DNA of 64,000 nt from Sphaerosporella brunnea (GCA_008704415.1 VXIS01000083.1:87975-151974), one strand, 5' to 3'. Numbered from the stretch's first letter, positions 1 through 9,704 are shown. Translations and numbers: made by a program. The notes: generated from the sequence alone by a model not told the origin.

Positions 1-1312
1 GGCTTTGATGAAAAAGCTTCTCGGCATACCGATCGCAAATTGAGCTACGAATCTGCTCCTGCCTACACCCAGCATAAAAACGGCGTCGCCAAAAGCATCA
101 TCCGGACCATAAATACCAAGGCTCGCTGCATGATGATCGATGCTAAGTTCCCTATGCGATTTTGGGCCGAAGCAGAGGACGACGACGTCAAATTTCCAGC
201 TGATGACGCCATCAACGGATCAGACAACGATGACATCGACGAATCGGCCTATGAGAGCAACAATTGGACTTCACAACGGGTGGCGAATGCAATCATAGTC
301 GAGAAGGCAAATCGCGGTGGGAGTGACCATACTGATCCGATTTCCCCTCTCTATGAGCCAGACCCTCTCTCGCTCGAAGAAGCAGTGACCAGCTCCCACA
401 AAGCCTCTTGGATTGACGCCAGACTAGTGATCAAGGGATACGAACAAGACAAAGGCATCGACTTCAACGAAACCTACACTCCCGTTTCGAAGCTCTTAAC
501 TCTCCGTATGCTATTGGCTATAAGCGTCCGAAAAGGCTCGCGAATCGACCACATGGACGTCACATCGAAGAAGTCGATCCGTCGCTATCAAGCCCGTCGT
601 TGTCAGGCTCCATCGTACGACTAACAAAAAGCTCTCTACCGTCTCAACCAGGCTCCGAAGCTCTGGGCGCTTTGCGATACCTTAAACGGACATCGAAATA
701 CGGATTGCACTTCTCAAGCGTCATCCAGCAGCCAGATACGAGCGTAATAGGCTTCACAGACTCCGACTGCGCAGGCAGCACCGGAAGCAGGAAATCGATA
801 GGTTGATACCTTTTCCAGACGGATAAGGATCGATACCCTGGCAAGCGAAGTCGCAGAGCGTAGTTGCGCTATCAACCTTGGAAGCCGCATACATAGCTTG
901 CTCAGATGCGACTCCTGAAGCGCTCTGGATACGACGTCTACGAATCGATATCGACGTGAAGCGCTATGGCTACGACGTCTACGAAAGCTCTTCACAAATC
1001 GCAACACGACAGGCTTACACGAGCGACGGGCCTATGGCAGCGTGTTGGAAGGCTTGGATAGGCGGCTACGGACTACGTTTCTCCGCTGAAGCTATCAGGA
1101 GACGGGGTTTTTTAGATGGAAGTGCCGTAGCGCCCGAGGGTTATATGGAAGTCATGCCTTATATGATGGTTATTTGGGACACGCTGGCACCACGGTCTTA
1201 TGACTACATCGCCTCCGAAGACAACCCCGCAGACCTCCCGACGAAAGCACTCCCGATCGCTCGGCCCCAGATGCTTACCGAAAAGCTCGGTCTTCACAAA
1301 ATCGAAGGTTAG
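1..1312 (+). pseudogene. Copia (Ty1) pol remnant, 3' part
   Basis: Degraded tail of a Ty1/Copia polyprotein that enters from the left edge. Read in several frames it gives the end of the integrase core (about 1-175, with the typical QHKNGVAKSIIRTI stretch), the start of the reverse transcriptase (about 420-560, RLVIKGYEQDKGIDFNETY then TPVSKL), then an internal deletion that removes the catalytic YVDD region, and resumes at the RNase H side (about 620-800, ALRYLKRTSKYGLHFS and GFTDSDCAGS) and the C-terminus (about 880-1312, EAAYIACSDA and EDNPADLPTKAL). At least three frame changes separate the pieces. It is followed directly by a purine tract and an LTR, so it is the 3' end of one element. 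It cannot make a working polymerase. Confidence 0.9.
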
Positions 1313-1350
1313 ACGAGACGTTTTCGACACTGCCTAGAAAGAGGGGGGAG

Positions 1351-1501
1351 TGATGGAAACTGGCTTTCTAGGTAAGGTTGAGGACGAGTGAGAGCGAGTA
1401 ATTGGAGGGACCGAATGACATCATGGTGACGCTGGGAAGGGTATATATACGCACCTAGATTTGCCTCTTAGAGAGCAACAAGACAATCACCTTTTCCATC
1501 A
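1351..1501 (+). repeat. 3' LTR of the Copia remnant (151 bp)
   Basis: The LTR begins at TGATGGAAA and ends at TTTCCATCA, an exact 9-bp terminal inverted repeat. A purine-rich tract (gaaagaggggggag) ends at 1350, as expected for plus-strand priming. A TATA-like stretch lies at about 1441-1450. The 5' LTR lies outside the window, so the target duplication cannot be checked. Sequence is unlike the other Copia LTR families in this window. Confidence 0.8.
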
Positions 1502-1924
1502 TCTACGATCCCGCCTATGCTTGACCTCCACACCTAGACTATTTTCCACAGACGAAACATGATGGAGTCGATGTGGTCCAGACTCATGCTTTCGAGAGCA
1601 CTGTGGTCGGTGTGGTAGACTTATTAAACGACGATGATGCAGAAGAAGACAACGGACTTTATAGGTCTCATTTACGTCCTACGGTAGCCGGGCCCAACGT
1701 GATGGCCACGCCCGGTGGTGCTCTAAGACTCAACAAAGAAATTGATGAAAGTGAGGATCCTGATAGCGACAATACGATCGCCAAGGAAGACGCTGGTGGA
1801 ATTGTACTCAGAAAGGCGGAGCGATGATACATGTGGTTATCCGAATGTTAATGGGGACGACGTGAGGCAACGCGAGTATGAACTGCTATTGAGATTGATT
1901 GACGACGCTGTTGGGATCTGTGAT
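1502..1924. other. Sequence between LTR and hAT; no firm gene
   Basis: Open frames run through here on the plus strand (for example 1573-1827, opening on GTG rather than ATG). A frame ending in LLLRLIDDAVGICD runs straight into the hAT insertion at 1925 and stays open for a few codons after it at 2403. It may be a broken host exon; the product is not recognised. Confidence 0.2.
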
Positions 1925-2394
1925 CAGGGCTGTCAAAAGTCCGGCCAGTCCGGCTTTGAGCGTGGCTTGAACCAGACTGATTGAAACAGGCTTTTAAAAT
2001 GACGGCCTCGGCGAACCAGGCATCCGTAGTTTTTCGCTTACACATACATCAAGGAAGGAAACATGAACGCAAGATACAAATTCAACAACCTGAACGACCT
2101 CCATCCACACCTTCATCTCCTCCGCTGGCTGTTCTCGGTATTTTGATTGCGATTGACGCTTTAGCTGGGGCGGAACGTGCACCGAACCATTAGCGCTTTT
2201 AGTGGCCCCGCGTTCGGCACAATGACCGACCGACCTGAATTTAGGATACCGGGCACCGGGCGGCACCTATCAGGTATCCAGATTTTTCTTATGCCGGCCC
2301 AAACCTGTTGGGCTTGCCACATCACCGGCCCGACTTGACCCACTCCGTGAGGCCCCGTTTGACCTGGCGGCCAGCCGGACTATTGACCGCTCTG
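1925..2394 (+). mobile_element. Non-autonomous hAT element, family G copy 1 (470 bp)
   Basis: Left terminus CAGGGCTGTCAAAAGTCCGG and right terminus ending in ccggactattgaccgctctg are imperfect inverted repeats. The element is flanked by a perfect 8-bp direct repeat TCTGTGAT at 1917-1924 and 2395-2402. CAG-type ends plus an 8-bp target duplication are the hallmarks of the hAT superfamily. No transposase coding remains. Two longer relatives with the same ends lie at 13981-14850 and 35735-36765; the three share an internal stretch about 110 bp inside the left end (ttgcttacacatacatcaag in copy 3). Confidence 0.92.
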
Positions 2395-2402
2395 TCTGTG
2401 AT

Positions 2403-2569
2403 ATTTGTGAAGGCGATGGGCCTAAGGACTAGGTGCTGCTTGGAGGAATAGGAGAAGGTTCGGAGGATGACGGAAAAAGTGAGGAGTGACGCAAAAAGGA
2501 GGATATGGATATGTGGTTTACGAAGAAGAGGAGGATCAGGAGGCATAGTTAATGCTCGGACAGGGGAAT
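2403..2569. other. No gene seen
   Basis: G/A-rich stretch with many GAGGA/GAAGG runs. No credible reading frame. Confidence 0.4.
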
Positions 2570-2708
2570 TGTTGAGTATAGAGTGACGGTGACAGTGTCA
2601 CTCTATCCTCTATATGAGACCTGAGTATAAACTAGGAAGCTCCATTCCTTCAATATATCTCTTCAACCTACGTTCTTAGTATACACTGCGTGAAACCTAT
2701 TGTCAACA
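2570..2708 (+). repeat. Solo Copia LTR (139 bp)
   Basis: Begins TGTTGAGTATAG and ends TTGTCAACA. Its second half (caatatatctcttcaaccta, then cgttcttagt and actgcgtgaaacctat) matches the LTR at 58128-58263. No internal Copia sequence follows: the primer-binding site seen after the 19594-19754 LTR is absent, so this is a solo LTR. The 5-bp flanks (ggaat, tgttg) do not match, suggesting recombination between elements or decay. A perfect 10-bp stem (2578-2587 with 2597-2606) lies in its first quarter. Confidence 0.75.
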
Positions 2709-2995
2709 TGTTGGTCACGTGTTATGCTCTGAATGTGCCAGGTACTTCATTGTGGGCGCATCGTTAACCTACCCCCGACCGCCGCCAACGTCCTCCTTCT
2801 CTTCCTTCATTAACAATCTCACATAACATAATTCCATCACCTCCACACTCCACCTCCCCAACCCAACACCATGAGCCAAGCATGCTGGTACTTACAATTC
2901 CCACCGCCTTTAGCTTCTCCGCAGCCGTTGTTTTAACCTCAATCCTTTAGAAATACACCAACCTGCCGGCGTCGCCAGATAGCGAAACCTCAACA

Positions 2996-3364
2996 ATGGA
3001 AACCGATAGCGAAACCTCGATAATGGAAACCGATAGCGATTGCCCTTCGTCTTCTTCCGATGACGAAGTTACACCCCCTCGTGCCCCATTTATTCCCCGT
3101 ACCGCATTGGCTCCCCGTTTCTCATTGCTTTCCCGTGCGCCATTGATGGTCATTGGACCAATTTGGGGGAGGCACTGGAACCCCGTCCAGACACTCAATC
3201 GCCATGAGAGGACGCAGAAGCAGGAATTCGAAAAGAGAGTTTTCGCCATGGACAACTTTGCCGTACTCATTACCATGCCGGACAACTTCAACCGAGACGA
3301 GTATGAGGTTTTCTCTGACTGTGAATCAGAGACCGACAAGAAGAAGAAAGGAAAGGACAAGTAA
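2996..3364 (+). CDS. Small acidic/serine-rich hypothetical protein (122 aa)
   Basis: The ATG at 2996 sits in a good context (caacaATGG). The N-terminus repeats METDSETS/METDSD, followed by an acidic serine cluster (SDCPSSSSDDE) that would suit casein kinase 2 phosphorylation. The middle is Pro/Arg-rich, and the C-terminus ends in a basic tail KKKKGKDK that could act as a nuclear signal. The frame stays open upstream to 2951, directly after an acceptor-like cctttag, and the METDSETS-coding DNA is itself a short tandem repeat. An upstream exon is therefore possible, but I could not find one that joins in frame. No family is recognised. It lies upstream of the kinesin-like gene on the same strand. 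Confidence 0.45.
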   Translation: METDSETSIMETDSDCPSSSSDDEVTPPRAPFIPRTALAPRFSLLSRAPLMVIGPIWGRHWNPVQTLNRHERTQKQEFEKRVFAMDNFAVLITMPDNFNRDEYEVFSDCESETDKKKKGKDK

Positions 3365-4146
3365 CTTCCGCTGCAAATTGAAAATGGAAAGTTTCGCTAA
3401 TTAGATAAAGTGCGGCGCCTTCTGAGGCTCCCAAGTTGGTTGGCGGGAAAATTTCCCGCTACTTTGGAAGAGGAACCTGGTGTGGATGAGAGCAACTGTA
3501 CCGGGCTCGGCCGCCTTGGTGGCAATCTCGGCGGCGGCAACCTAGGTGGAGCCGGGGTACGGGCCTTTCTTTTGGAGGTTGCCCTTGTTGTGGCGGCGTG
3601 TGTCTGCTGTGCGGCAGCCCTTTTTTGTGATCTTGCCATCTATTTATCGCGTACTGTTTTATCTGAAACTGAAACCGGGGCGGTGTGGCTGATGACTATC
3701 CCATCTACTCGACTATAACACATAGCGCTATCTGGTGAAATATAGACTTCCCGAGATCTCGCTTCCAAGCGAAGGCTTAAACATATAAAATCGCCACCCA
3801 AGTCGCGCACCCCAAGCATGGTATGCAATTGCACCTTTGGTGGTTGGCGGGCGCCCTGAGAATGGTAGTCAAAGGTGCGGTCGTCGTCCAGAACACACTG
3901 GCACGCTCGAGCTCTGCTGAGAACGCTCGGCAGCGGCGGTCTACACCTTAGAGCCACCTTGTTACACCTGTTCATACTCGGATGCCTACAGAGCAATACC
4001 GTATTCATGCTCCTCGGTCACAAGAAACCCTAATTCAAACTAACCCTACCTGCGACCAGACTTATAAACAATCAGAACTAACTTGACTGACTTCAGAACC
4101 TTTCCCACTCGACACATCACCTACAATCACATCACTTACAACAAAC
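3365..4146. other. No supported gene
   Basis: Overlapping open frames exist on both strands (plus 3410-3718, minus 3640-4008). Neither has recognisable motifs, and they shadow each other. The last 100 bp (A/C-rich, ending acaaacATG at 4147) resembles a fungal 5' leader for the next gene. Confidence 0.35.
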
Positions 4147-4780
4147 ATGACTTCGAACGCAAATAGGAATAGTAATTGCGTCTTGGAAAGCCCGAGTGGT
4201 GGAGTACATGGCAGCTGGCGAAGCAATCCTTGGCGAAATCTCTTGAGGCCGAGGTCGGCGAGCAAGCTGACGTTGTCCAGCAGGCGGGTGATGACGGTGA
4301 GCAGACGCCCGATAAGCACGAACTCGACGGTAATGTCGATGCTGTCGAGCAGCCGACGCCCGTTGAGAACGGACTCGAGGGTAACTGCGATGTTTGCCGT
4401 ATGCCCGATGAGAGCGGAGTCGACGATGTGGATGCTGTCCAGCAGGCGCTGTTGGCCGTATGCCCGACGAGAACGGACTCGAGGATGTCGATGCTGTCCA
4501 GCAGGCTACGTCCGATGAGAACCAACTCGAGGGTAATGGCGATGTTGGCTGTATGCCCGATGAGAACGGACTCGAGGATGTCGATGCTGTCCAGCAGGCG
4601 ACGTCCGATGAGAAGGAACTGGAGTGTAATGGCGATTTTGGCCGTATGCCCGATGAGAACAGACTCAAGGATGTCGATGCTGTCCAGCAGGCGGCGCCCG
4701 AGCGTAATGCCGATGTTGTCTACCAAGCTGCTGCCGTCGACCCTTTACCTTCACTGCAAGGCCTCTCGATTGCCGATTAG
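4147..4780 (+). pseudogene. Gene with 31-residue tandem repeats, frame-broken
   Basis: Encodes an acidic, glutamine-containing repeat protein. The repeat unit is 31 residues (93 bp) around MPDENGLEDVDAVQQATSDE; it is clearest from 4458 onward and ends at a TAG at 4778-4780. The first part, up to about 4450, is read one frame away. There the copy starting at 4399 is only 59 bp long, so 34 bp have been lost and the frame shifts. The ATG at 4147 (MTSNANRNS) is in yet another frame, so either a short intron lies between or the start is decayed. The second frame continues after the TAG into the kinesin-like gene, so the two may once have been one protein. Function unknown; the repeat suggests a coiled or scaffold segment. 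Confidence 0.5.
4399..4736 (+). repeat. 93-bp coding tandem repeat, about 3.5 copies
   Basis: Unit starts (gtatgcccga) at 4399, 4458, 4551 and 4644 give spacings of 59, 93 and 93 bp. The short unit carries a 34-bp deletion. A more diverged unit precedes 4399. Confidence 0.85.
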
Positions 4781-4867
4781 CCGTCCAGGTTGCGGCCCCG
4801 TGGGTATGGATCGCTCCCAGCGATTGGAACCGATGGGTCTTTAAGATTCGAGGCGCAAGAACGTGTC

Positions 4868-5605
4868 ATGCTCGTAGAGCCCACTGCCGAACACCTTGAC
4901 AAGCTGCTTGAGCGGCGATGCCAGGAAAGAGCCGAAAAAGAACGCCAACAACTCGATAAACAGGCAGCAGAAGCTGACACAGTTTGTATCGTTTCCGAAT
5001 TCGCTGCAAGGTTGGCGAGATTGCTGGAGCACCGGGACCAAGCACGTCCTCTGGTGCTGTTTCTCCGCGGCCAGTCCGGGAGCGGAAAGACGTGGCTGGG
5101 GCGCAAGCTTCTCGAATCTTTGAAAGGCGCACAAGTCTCCATCACTTCGTTTGAAGGTGCTGCGGCCCCACGTATCCTTCCGAAGGACAAAGCCAGGCGG
5201 GAGATGCTCACGCCGAGATTGCTCGACTTCGTGGCCCGCTGGTCGAAGACGGCGAAGACAGCGGCGAACGAGAGTTCGTCACGAGCGGTTGTTGCCTACA
5301 GCATGAACGGTCTCCTCTTGATCAACATGCCAGACGGAGAACAGATGGCAGAACGTCCCGCGGAAACTCAGATGATCAACACCACCAATATGGAGGTGCT
5401 GGCTACCCTCGATGCTTTACACTGTGGGAAGTTCTGCCGATCCTTCGAACGCAACCACGCTGTCAAGTTCGTCGTGGACGCCTTAAGAAAGCCTGAGGTG
5501 CGTGTCCTCGTTGCCACGGTAGTGTGCAATACGGATGGGAGCAACCGCAAGGCTTTCGCGGCTTTGGCGGGCCGATTCTTGAGGCAGCCGGACAACGGGA
5601 CATAG
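4868..5605 (+). CDS. Kinesin-like P-loop protein with degenerate motor domain (245 aa)
   Basis: Start chosen at the first in-frame ATG (4868, MLVEPTAEHL); the frame is open further upstream without ATG. Residues 1-35 form a charged helix (LLERRCQERAEKERQQL). About residues 60-80 hold a clear P-loop, FLRGQSGSGKTWLG, matching the kinesin consensus GQTGSGKT. Later stretches line up with the motor domain in order: SSSRAVV at the switch I position (usual SSRSHA), GLLLINMPDGEQ at switch II (usual LVDLAGSE), AETQMINTTNMEVLATLDAL at the helix after it (usual EGxxINxSLxALGxVI), and KFVVDALRKPEVRVLVATVVC near the motor end. The domain is shorter than a normal 330-residue motor and switch II is altered, so nucleotide binding is plausible but motility is doubtful. 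The family call is inferred from motif order. Confidence 0.6.
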   Translation: MLVEPTAEHLDKLLERRCQERAEKERQQLDKQAAEADTVCIVSEFAARLARLLEHRDQARPLVLFLRGQSGSGKTWLGRKLLESLKGAQVSITSFEGAAAPRILPKDKARREMLTPRLLDFVARWSKTAKTAANESSSRAVVAYSMNGLLLINMPDGEQMAERPAETQMINTTNMEVLATLDALHCGKFCRSFERNHAVKFVVDALRKPEVRVLVATVVCNTDGSNRKAFAALAGRFLRQPDNGT

Positions 5606-6310
5606 CGGCATCTGTCGTTTAGCGGTACCAGCTAACGCAGGGTGTTTGTTTCGCGAGTGAGAGGTCTGGTTGTTGGTGGTGCAATGAGCTAACGTGGAGG
5701 GGCAGCGGGGGAGGAGAAGAGGGGGAGGAGGGTGGCTGAGTCAGTACCTTTTTCCTGGTGAAGCTATTAGGGGATCCAGGTTTTTTAACGGCTGACAAAA
5801 TGCCTGGGGGAGGGGGGTTATATAGAGTAGATAGCAAATATAATATGGGTGCGTGATAATCGTGCTCCAGATCGTGGCGTTGCGGTTCGTCTTCGTCGGA
5901 TGAAATGATAGTCGCTGCATGTGGTACCGTCGGTGGACCAAATATCGGGTTGTACAGTCCAGCTCCCTCCAGGCGACGTTTCATAGCTTTCATCCATACT
6001 GCGGTAGTTGTCACCCTGCAGCAACAGCAACTTGTCGCATAGCCATCTTTGTCTTCTATTCTTCGCGGTCTGCAGCTTCACCGGTTTTCGGTGAGCTACC
6101 AGTGTTCCTCTTCGGTCCGTAAACAATTTTCCAAGCTCCCTCGCTGAGCTAAAAGCACTTCTCTTCTAATACGTCAAAACGACTCTCCAAGCTCCAGTTG
6201 TCTTATGCCCACCACTCGGCTTCCGGTGAGCGAAGATCAGTTATTTTCGGTCAGGAAGAGATTCTCCAAGCTCAAGTTGTCTTAAGCCCACACCTCAGCT
6301 TGTTCCTTTC
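5606..6310 (-). mobile_element. Copia leader/gag fragment, minus strand
   Basis: On the minus strand this matches the internal 5' region of the Copia copies at 19755-20340 (plus) and 57718-58111 (minus). Shared are the noncoding leader with repeated 'caagctc' blocks (about 6100-6310 here) and the gag start, whose peptide VWMKAMKRRLEGAGLYN is nearly identical to VWMKAMKRRLQGAGLYN at 20080. Frames are broken and there is no pol. It lies tail-to-tail with the kinesin-like gene and just upstream of an LTR of the same family in the other orientation. Confidence 0.75.
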
Positions 6311-6403
6311 CTCCTATTGATGCTCAGGGTGTGCCGAATTGTCCGGTCGTTGGTAGGCGGAGCAATGCTGTATTACTCCATTTGGGATCGGGGTATAAAC
6401 GAG

Positions 6404-6571
6404 TGTGAAAAGGTAGAACAAGGGTATCTGCAGAGATACCCTTGGGCTAGAGGTAAGTTAGCTGGAGCTTGGTTCTGCCTCTTCAAGGGCAGAACCAGCT
6501 CCAGGCTTGGTACCTCGCAATCAACACTTTTACACACGTCCTTAACACCCACTGCGTGAAGTTCAGCAACA
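6404..6571 (+). repeat. Copia-family LTR directly upstream of a spliced gene
   Basis: The end (ccactgcgtgaagttcagcaaca) and the central hairpin region with tacctcgcaat resemble the LTRs at 19594, 58128 and 58542. The 5' boundary (TG at 6404 or 6406) is uncertain. It holds two strong inverted repeats: an 11-bp perfect stem (6419-6429 with 6434-6444) and a second around ggttctgcc/gggcagaacc. It ends 89 bp before the ATG of the next gene, in the same orientation, so it could supply that gene's promoter or 5' UTR. Confidence 0.6.
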
Positions 6572-6659
6572 TCTGTCGACCGCGACTCCATCTATTCCAT
6601 CAACAACCTTCTCGTCTCGCATCTCTTCTTTTTTGCATTCTTTCATTTCTCTTGACATC

Positions 6660-7472
6660 ATGGCCACCTCATTCATTCGCAGCTTCATTCAGGGACACGC
6701 TCCGGCTGCTGACGTTGCTGTTGCGACGCCCGCTGCTAACGGCGAAACCTCTCAAGCCACCGGTATCTAACTACCTGTTCCGCTCTACCAACCCTTGCCT
6801 GATAACCACACAATAGTGCCCTTGATTGTTGTTGCGACTCCCTCTGACGCCGCTGTTACGACTCCCGCTTCTGAAGTTCAAACCTCTCAAGCCACCGGTA
6901 TCTAAGTTCCTTTTCTACTCTACCGACCCTTGCCTGACAACCACACAATAGAGTGCTCGGTTCCGGCGTCTGGTCAGTCCGGCAATGTCAACAAATGCAG
7001 GCGCAAGCGCAAGGTCCGACCCTTGTTTGATAACGACACAATTGTTCCCTCGATTGCTGTTGCGACTCCCTCTGTGGACACTCCTGACGCCGCTGTTGCG
7101 ACTCGCAGTTCTAACGTTGAAACAACTCAAGCGACCGGTATCTAACTACCTCTTCCACTCTAACGACCATTGCCTGATAACCACACAATAGTTCCCTCGA
7201 TTCCGGCGTCTGTCAACACCCGCAAGCGCAAGCGCAAAGTCAACCCCACCCTGCTCCGGCCTACCTCGTCGCGCACCGCCCGCCAGCGCCCCGATCCGTC
7301 GCCCCGTGCACAGCACTATTCGAACCACCACCGAACCCTGAGCCATCTGAACAACCTGAGGCGCCGGGTCACGATCCTGCACCGGGTCTGGTGCCACAGT
7401 AAGCACATAGAACAAAAGCAGGGGTGTTTCGCACTTGCAAAATCCTTCGACCCAGTTACCCGTGGGGTTTGA
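6660..7472 (+). CDS. Four-exon gene made of repeated exon-intron modules (216 aa)
   Basis: Exons 6660-6762, 6817-6897, 6952-7137 and 7192-7472; introns 6763-6816, 6898-6951 and 7138-7191. Every intron is 54 nt, begins GTATCTAA, ends CACACAATAG, has a ctaac or ctgat/ctgac branch-like site, and sits in phase 1 after ...QAT G. The joined frame is fully open from ATG (MATSFIRSFIQGHAP) to TGA. Exons repeat the motif VAVATP...ETSQAT. Exon 3 contains a basic patch (KCRRKRKVR) and also a stretch that looks like a decayed 3' half of the same intron now read as protein (RPLFDNDTIVPSI). Exon 4 has RKRKRKVNP and an Arg/His-rich tail. The basic patches suggest nuclear or nucleic-acid contact. No domain is recognised. 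A paralogue lies at 28190-28890 (minus). Confidence 0.7.
6763..7191 (+). repeat. Three near-identical 54-nt introns plus one decayed copy
   Basis: Introns at 6763-6816, 6898-6951 and 7138-7191 differ at only a few positions. The first two start 135 bp apart. A partial fourth copy (about 7014-7044) keeps the sequence gacccttg...ataacgacacaatt but ends in TTG where the others end in TAG, so its acceptor is lost. Confidence 0.85.
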
Positions 7473-8561
7473 GATCAGTGCGCACGGCTGACGCGCACAT
7501 CGGTTGTAGAGGTGGAACACGTGTCCGTCCCTGACGAAGGCTCTTCCTCCAGGGCGAAGGCCAGCGCGGAGCGTCCATTCGCCACAGTCTTCGTCCATGC
7601 CGGTAACTGGGTGGCCGGCGAAAAGGTCGAACTTCGGCTCGAGCCACGATACAATTTGCCATGCGCGAGCGGGTTTAAAAGGAGGAGGTCGAAGGACGTG
7701 AGATTCTGCGCGTTTCTACATACAAATCAAATCTCACGGGTGTCCGAGTCCTCCACTCATTATTCGATGTCTGACAACTTCGACCCGGAATCAAGGCGTT
7801 CAGGTTCGAGCGCAGCTCGGCTCACCCACGATGCGGCTCATCCCGGCTCGGCGCATGTCCATCACGAGTGTTGAGTCTCTTTGTGATAGTAACCGTCTGC
7901 GTGGCCAGCCTTCTGCAGGTGTCGCAGTGACGGTTGGCGGACTGCTCGCATTCCGCACTGGCATTGGCGATGACCTGATTTACCGTGTTCGTCCAGCTGA
8001 GAACAACCCGCGAGCTGGTCTGCCCGAACCTGCCCTCGTGCATGGCGCACCAAGTGGTCGTGGGAGTGCAGACCGAGTCCGGGCACCGCATGCTGACAAC
8101 GACGTCATGCGTGTTGTCGTTGCAAGCAGCGAACCGCGCCAACAGGATCGTCTGTGTCCTGTGCATTTCCATGGAATCTCGAGCGGCATCCCGATCCGCC
8201 AGGTTGCGGAGAGTTGCGATCTGGGCCCCCAGGGGCGCTTCGCGATGAGAGGTGGTAGCGTTGCAAGGTTGCAAGAAGTGTATCGCTGTGCTGATCAGGG
8301 ATGGAGGTTGTCGGTGAATGCTAGGATAGCAGCGATGGGCTTTTCGCGGTGGGGGTGGGTAGGGTTGCCGCAAGGTTGAAAGGAGATGGTCGCTGTCAAA
8401 TGCTGGTGCGAGATCGGCTCAGCATTCCTGCCACTGGTAACTGCGAAGCTCGGGAGCGTTGAGAGCTCGCGCTTCCATCTGACTGGGACTGAATGGTCAT
8501 AAGCGGCAGGAAGACGTGGTCACGTAGGATTCGCAGCCGAACAACAATGGCCCGGGCGCTG
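7473..8561 (-). other. Possible host gene, minus strand; not resolved
   Basis: The strongest frame is minus 8373-7822 (up to 183 codons), with a helical, Met/Gln-rich middle (AQIATLRNLADRDAARDSM, EMHRTQTILLARF) and a Cys-containing end (SANRHCDTCRRLATQ). A frame of similar length overlaps it on the plus strand. A second minus frame (7598-7146) overlaps the last exon of the spliced gene. No family is recognised and no splice model joins the pieces with confidence. Confidence 0.3.
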
Positions 8562-8897
8562 TTCGGTGAGGCTTCACCGACGATCACTCATGAGCAACGC
8601 AGCCCGCGCTTGGAAAAGGAAATCTGTTCATTGGAGCGCCGGATGTGTGGCGGCACGCGGAGGTTCAATCGCCTCTTCCGGTCTTACTGATGCTCGCGAC
8701 ATCAGGCGGTCTGCGTGTGCTGTCAGCCGGCCCATCCCAGGCTGTGTGGGCCGGCTCGGTCTGGAGGAGGCATCATTCGGCATCTTTCTCACCGTCTTGC
8801 TTCCTATGTTTCACGTTCTTTATTCCCTATCGTCCTGCGACGTAGCTCAGGCTTTACTTCCCTCAGTGGCGTCATATTCTGTAGTTATTTCGTTACT
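8562..8897 (+). repeat. Dispersed repeat, copy 1
   Basis: About 330 bp starting at gtgaggcttcaccgacgatc and ending near gtcatattctgtagtta are closely repeated at 26908-27335. Copy 2 holds about 100 bp more in the middle, between 'gctgtcagcc' and 'gaggaggcatcattcggca'. No TIR or target duplication was found, so the type is unknown. Confidence 0.75.
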
Positions 8898-9696
8898 GAT
8901 ATGACTCGTTTGCTCTCAGTCAGGTTTTCTTATCTTTTGGATTTTCCACATTGTTACGGTAGGCGGCACTCGCTGGTTGCTTTCTGTATAAGGCTGTATC
9001 ATTTCGAGCATGTTGGTGGACATCATCCAAATAATTTCCACTTTTCTGAGTTTAGTATCTGTCTATCGGGATGTGAAAATTGTTCACCCATTCGCGCCTT
9101 GCGACGCGCGTCGGGTTTGCATGATCATCGCAGTCAGTTGAACAATGCTCGATGTAGGATATGAAATTTCTATGAGATAGGTAGCCATACCGTTTTCTTC
9201 CCGTGCGCATGCACTTGTACTGCAATGCCGGCAGCATGGCATCGTGACCCAGTATGCACGGCAGCCAAAGACCCTTCAACAGGTCGATTCTGCCTATTAA
9301 CTCCGCCAGGCACAGGCTACGCCTCCAAAGCTAACGGAAATGACAGGCAACAAGTCCTAACAGCCAACAAAGCGATCCTGCCAAGGGAAATGGATTCGCG
9401 AACAAGTGAAGCCGGGTGAAAAGGGTTAACCGACATCCAATATCATTGCTGACACTGCCGTCATATACGCAAAAGACACTTGATCGACCTACCTGCTTTC
9501 TCCAAGCCCCACGCCCCACGAATCCAAAAGCTGACCAAAAACGCAATTTTCCACCCCCGGAACCTCAATCTACCGTGTCTAATCGATTATATGAATATTC
9601 GGGAATCTCACCCTGCAACCGCGGATCTGCTGGCCAATCTGATCCGTGCATGAAAACCTGATGCCACCGCAACAGGTTCCCAGATTACAATGTAGG
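8898..9696. other. No gene seen
   Basis: Only short overlapping frames on both strands, with no motifs or splice-consistent joins. Confidence 0.35.
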
Positions 9697-9704
9697 AATG
9701 GGGA

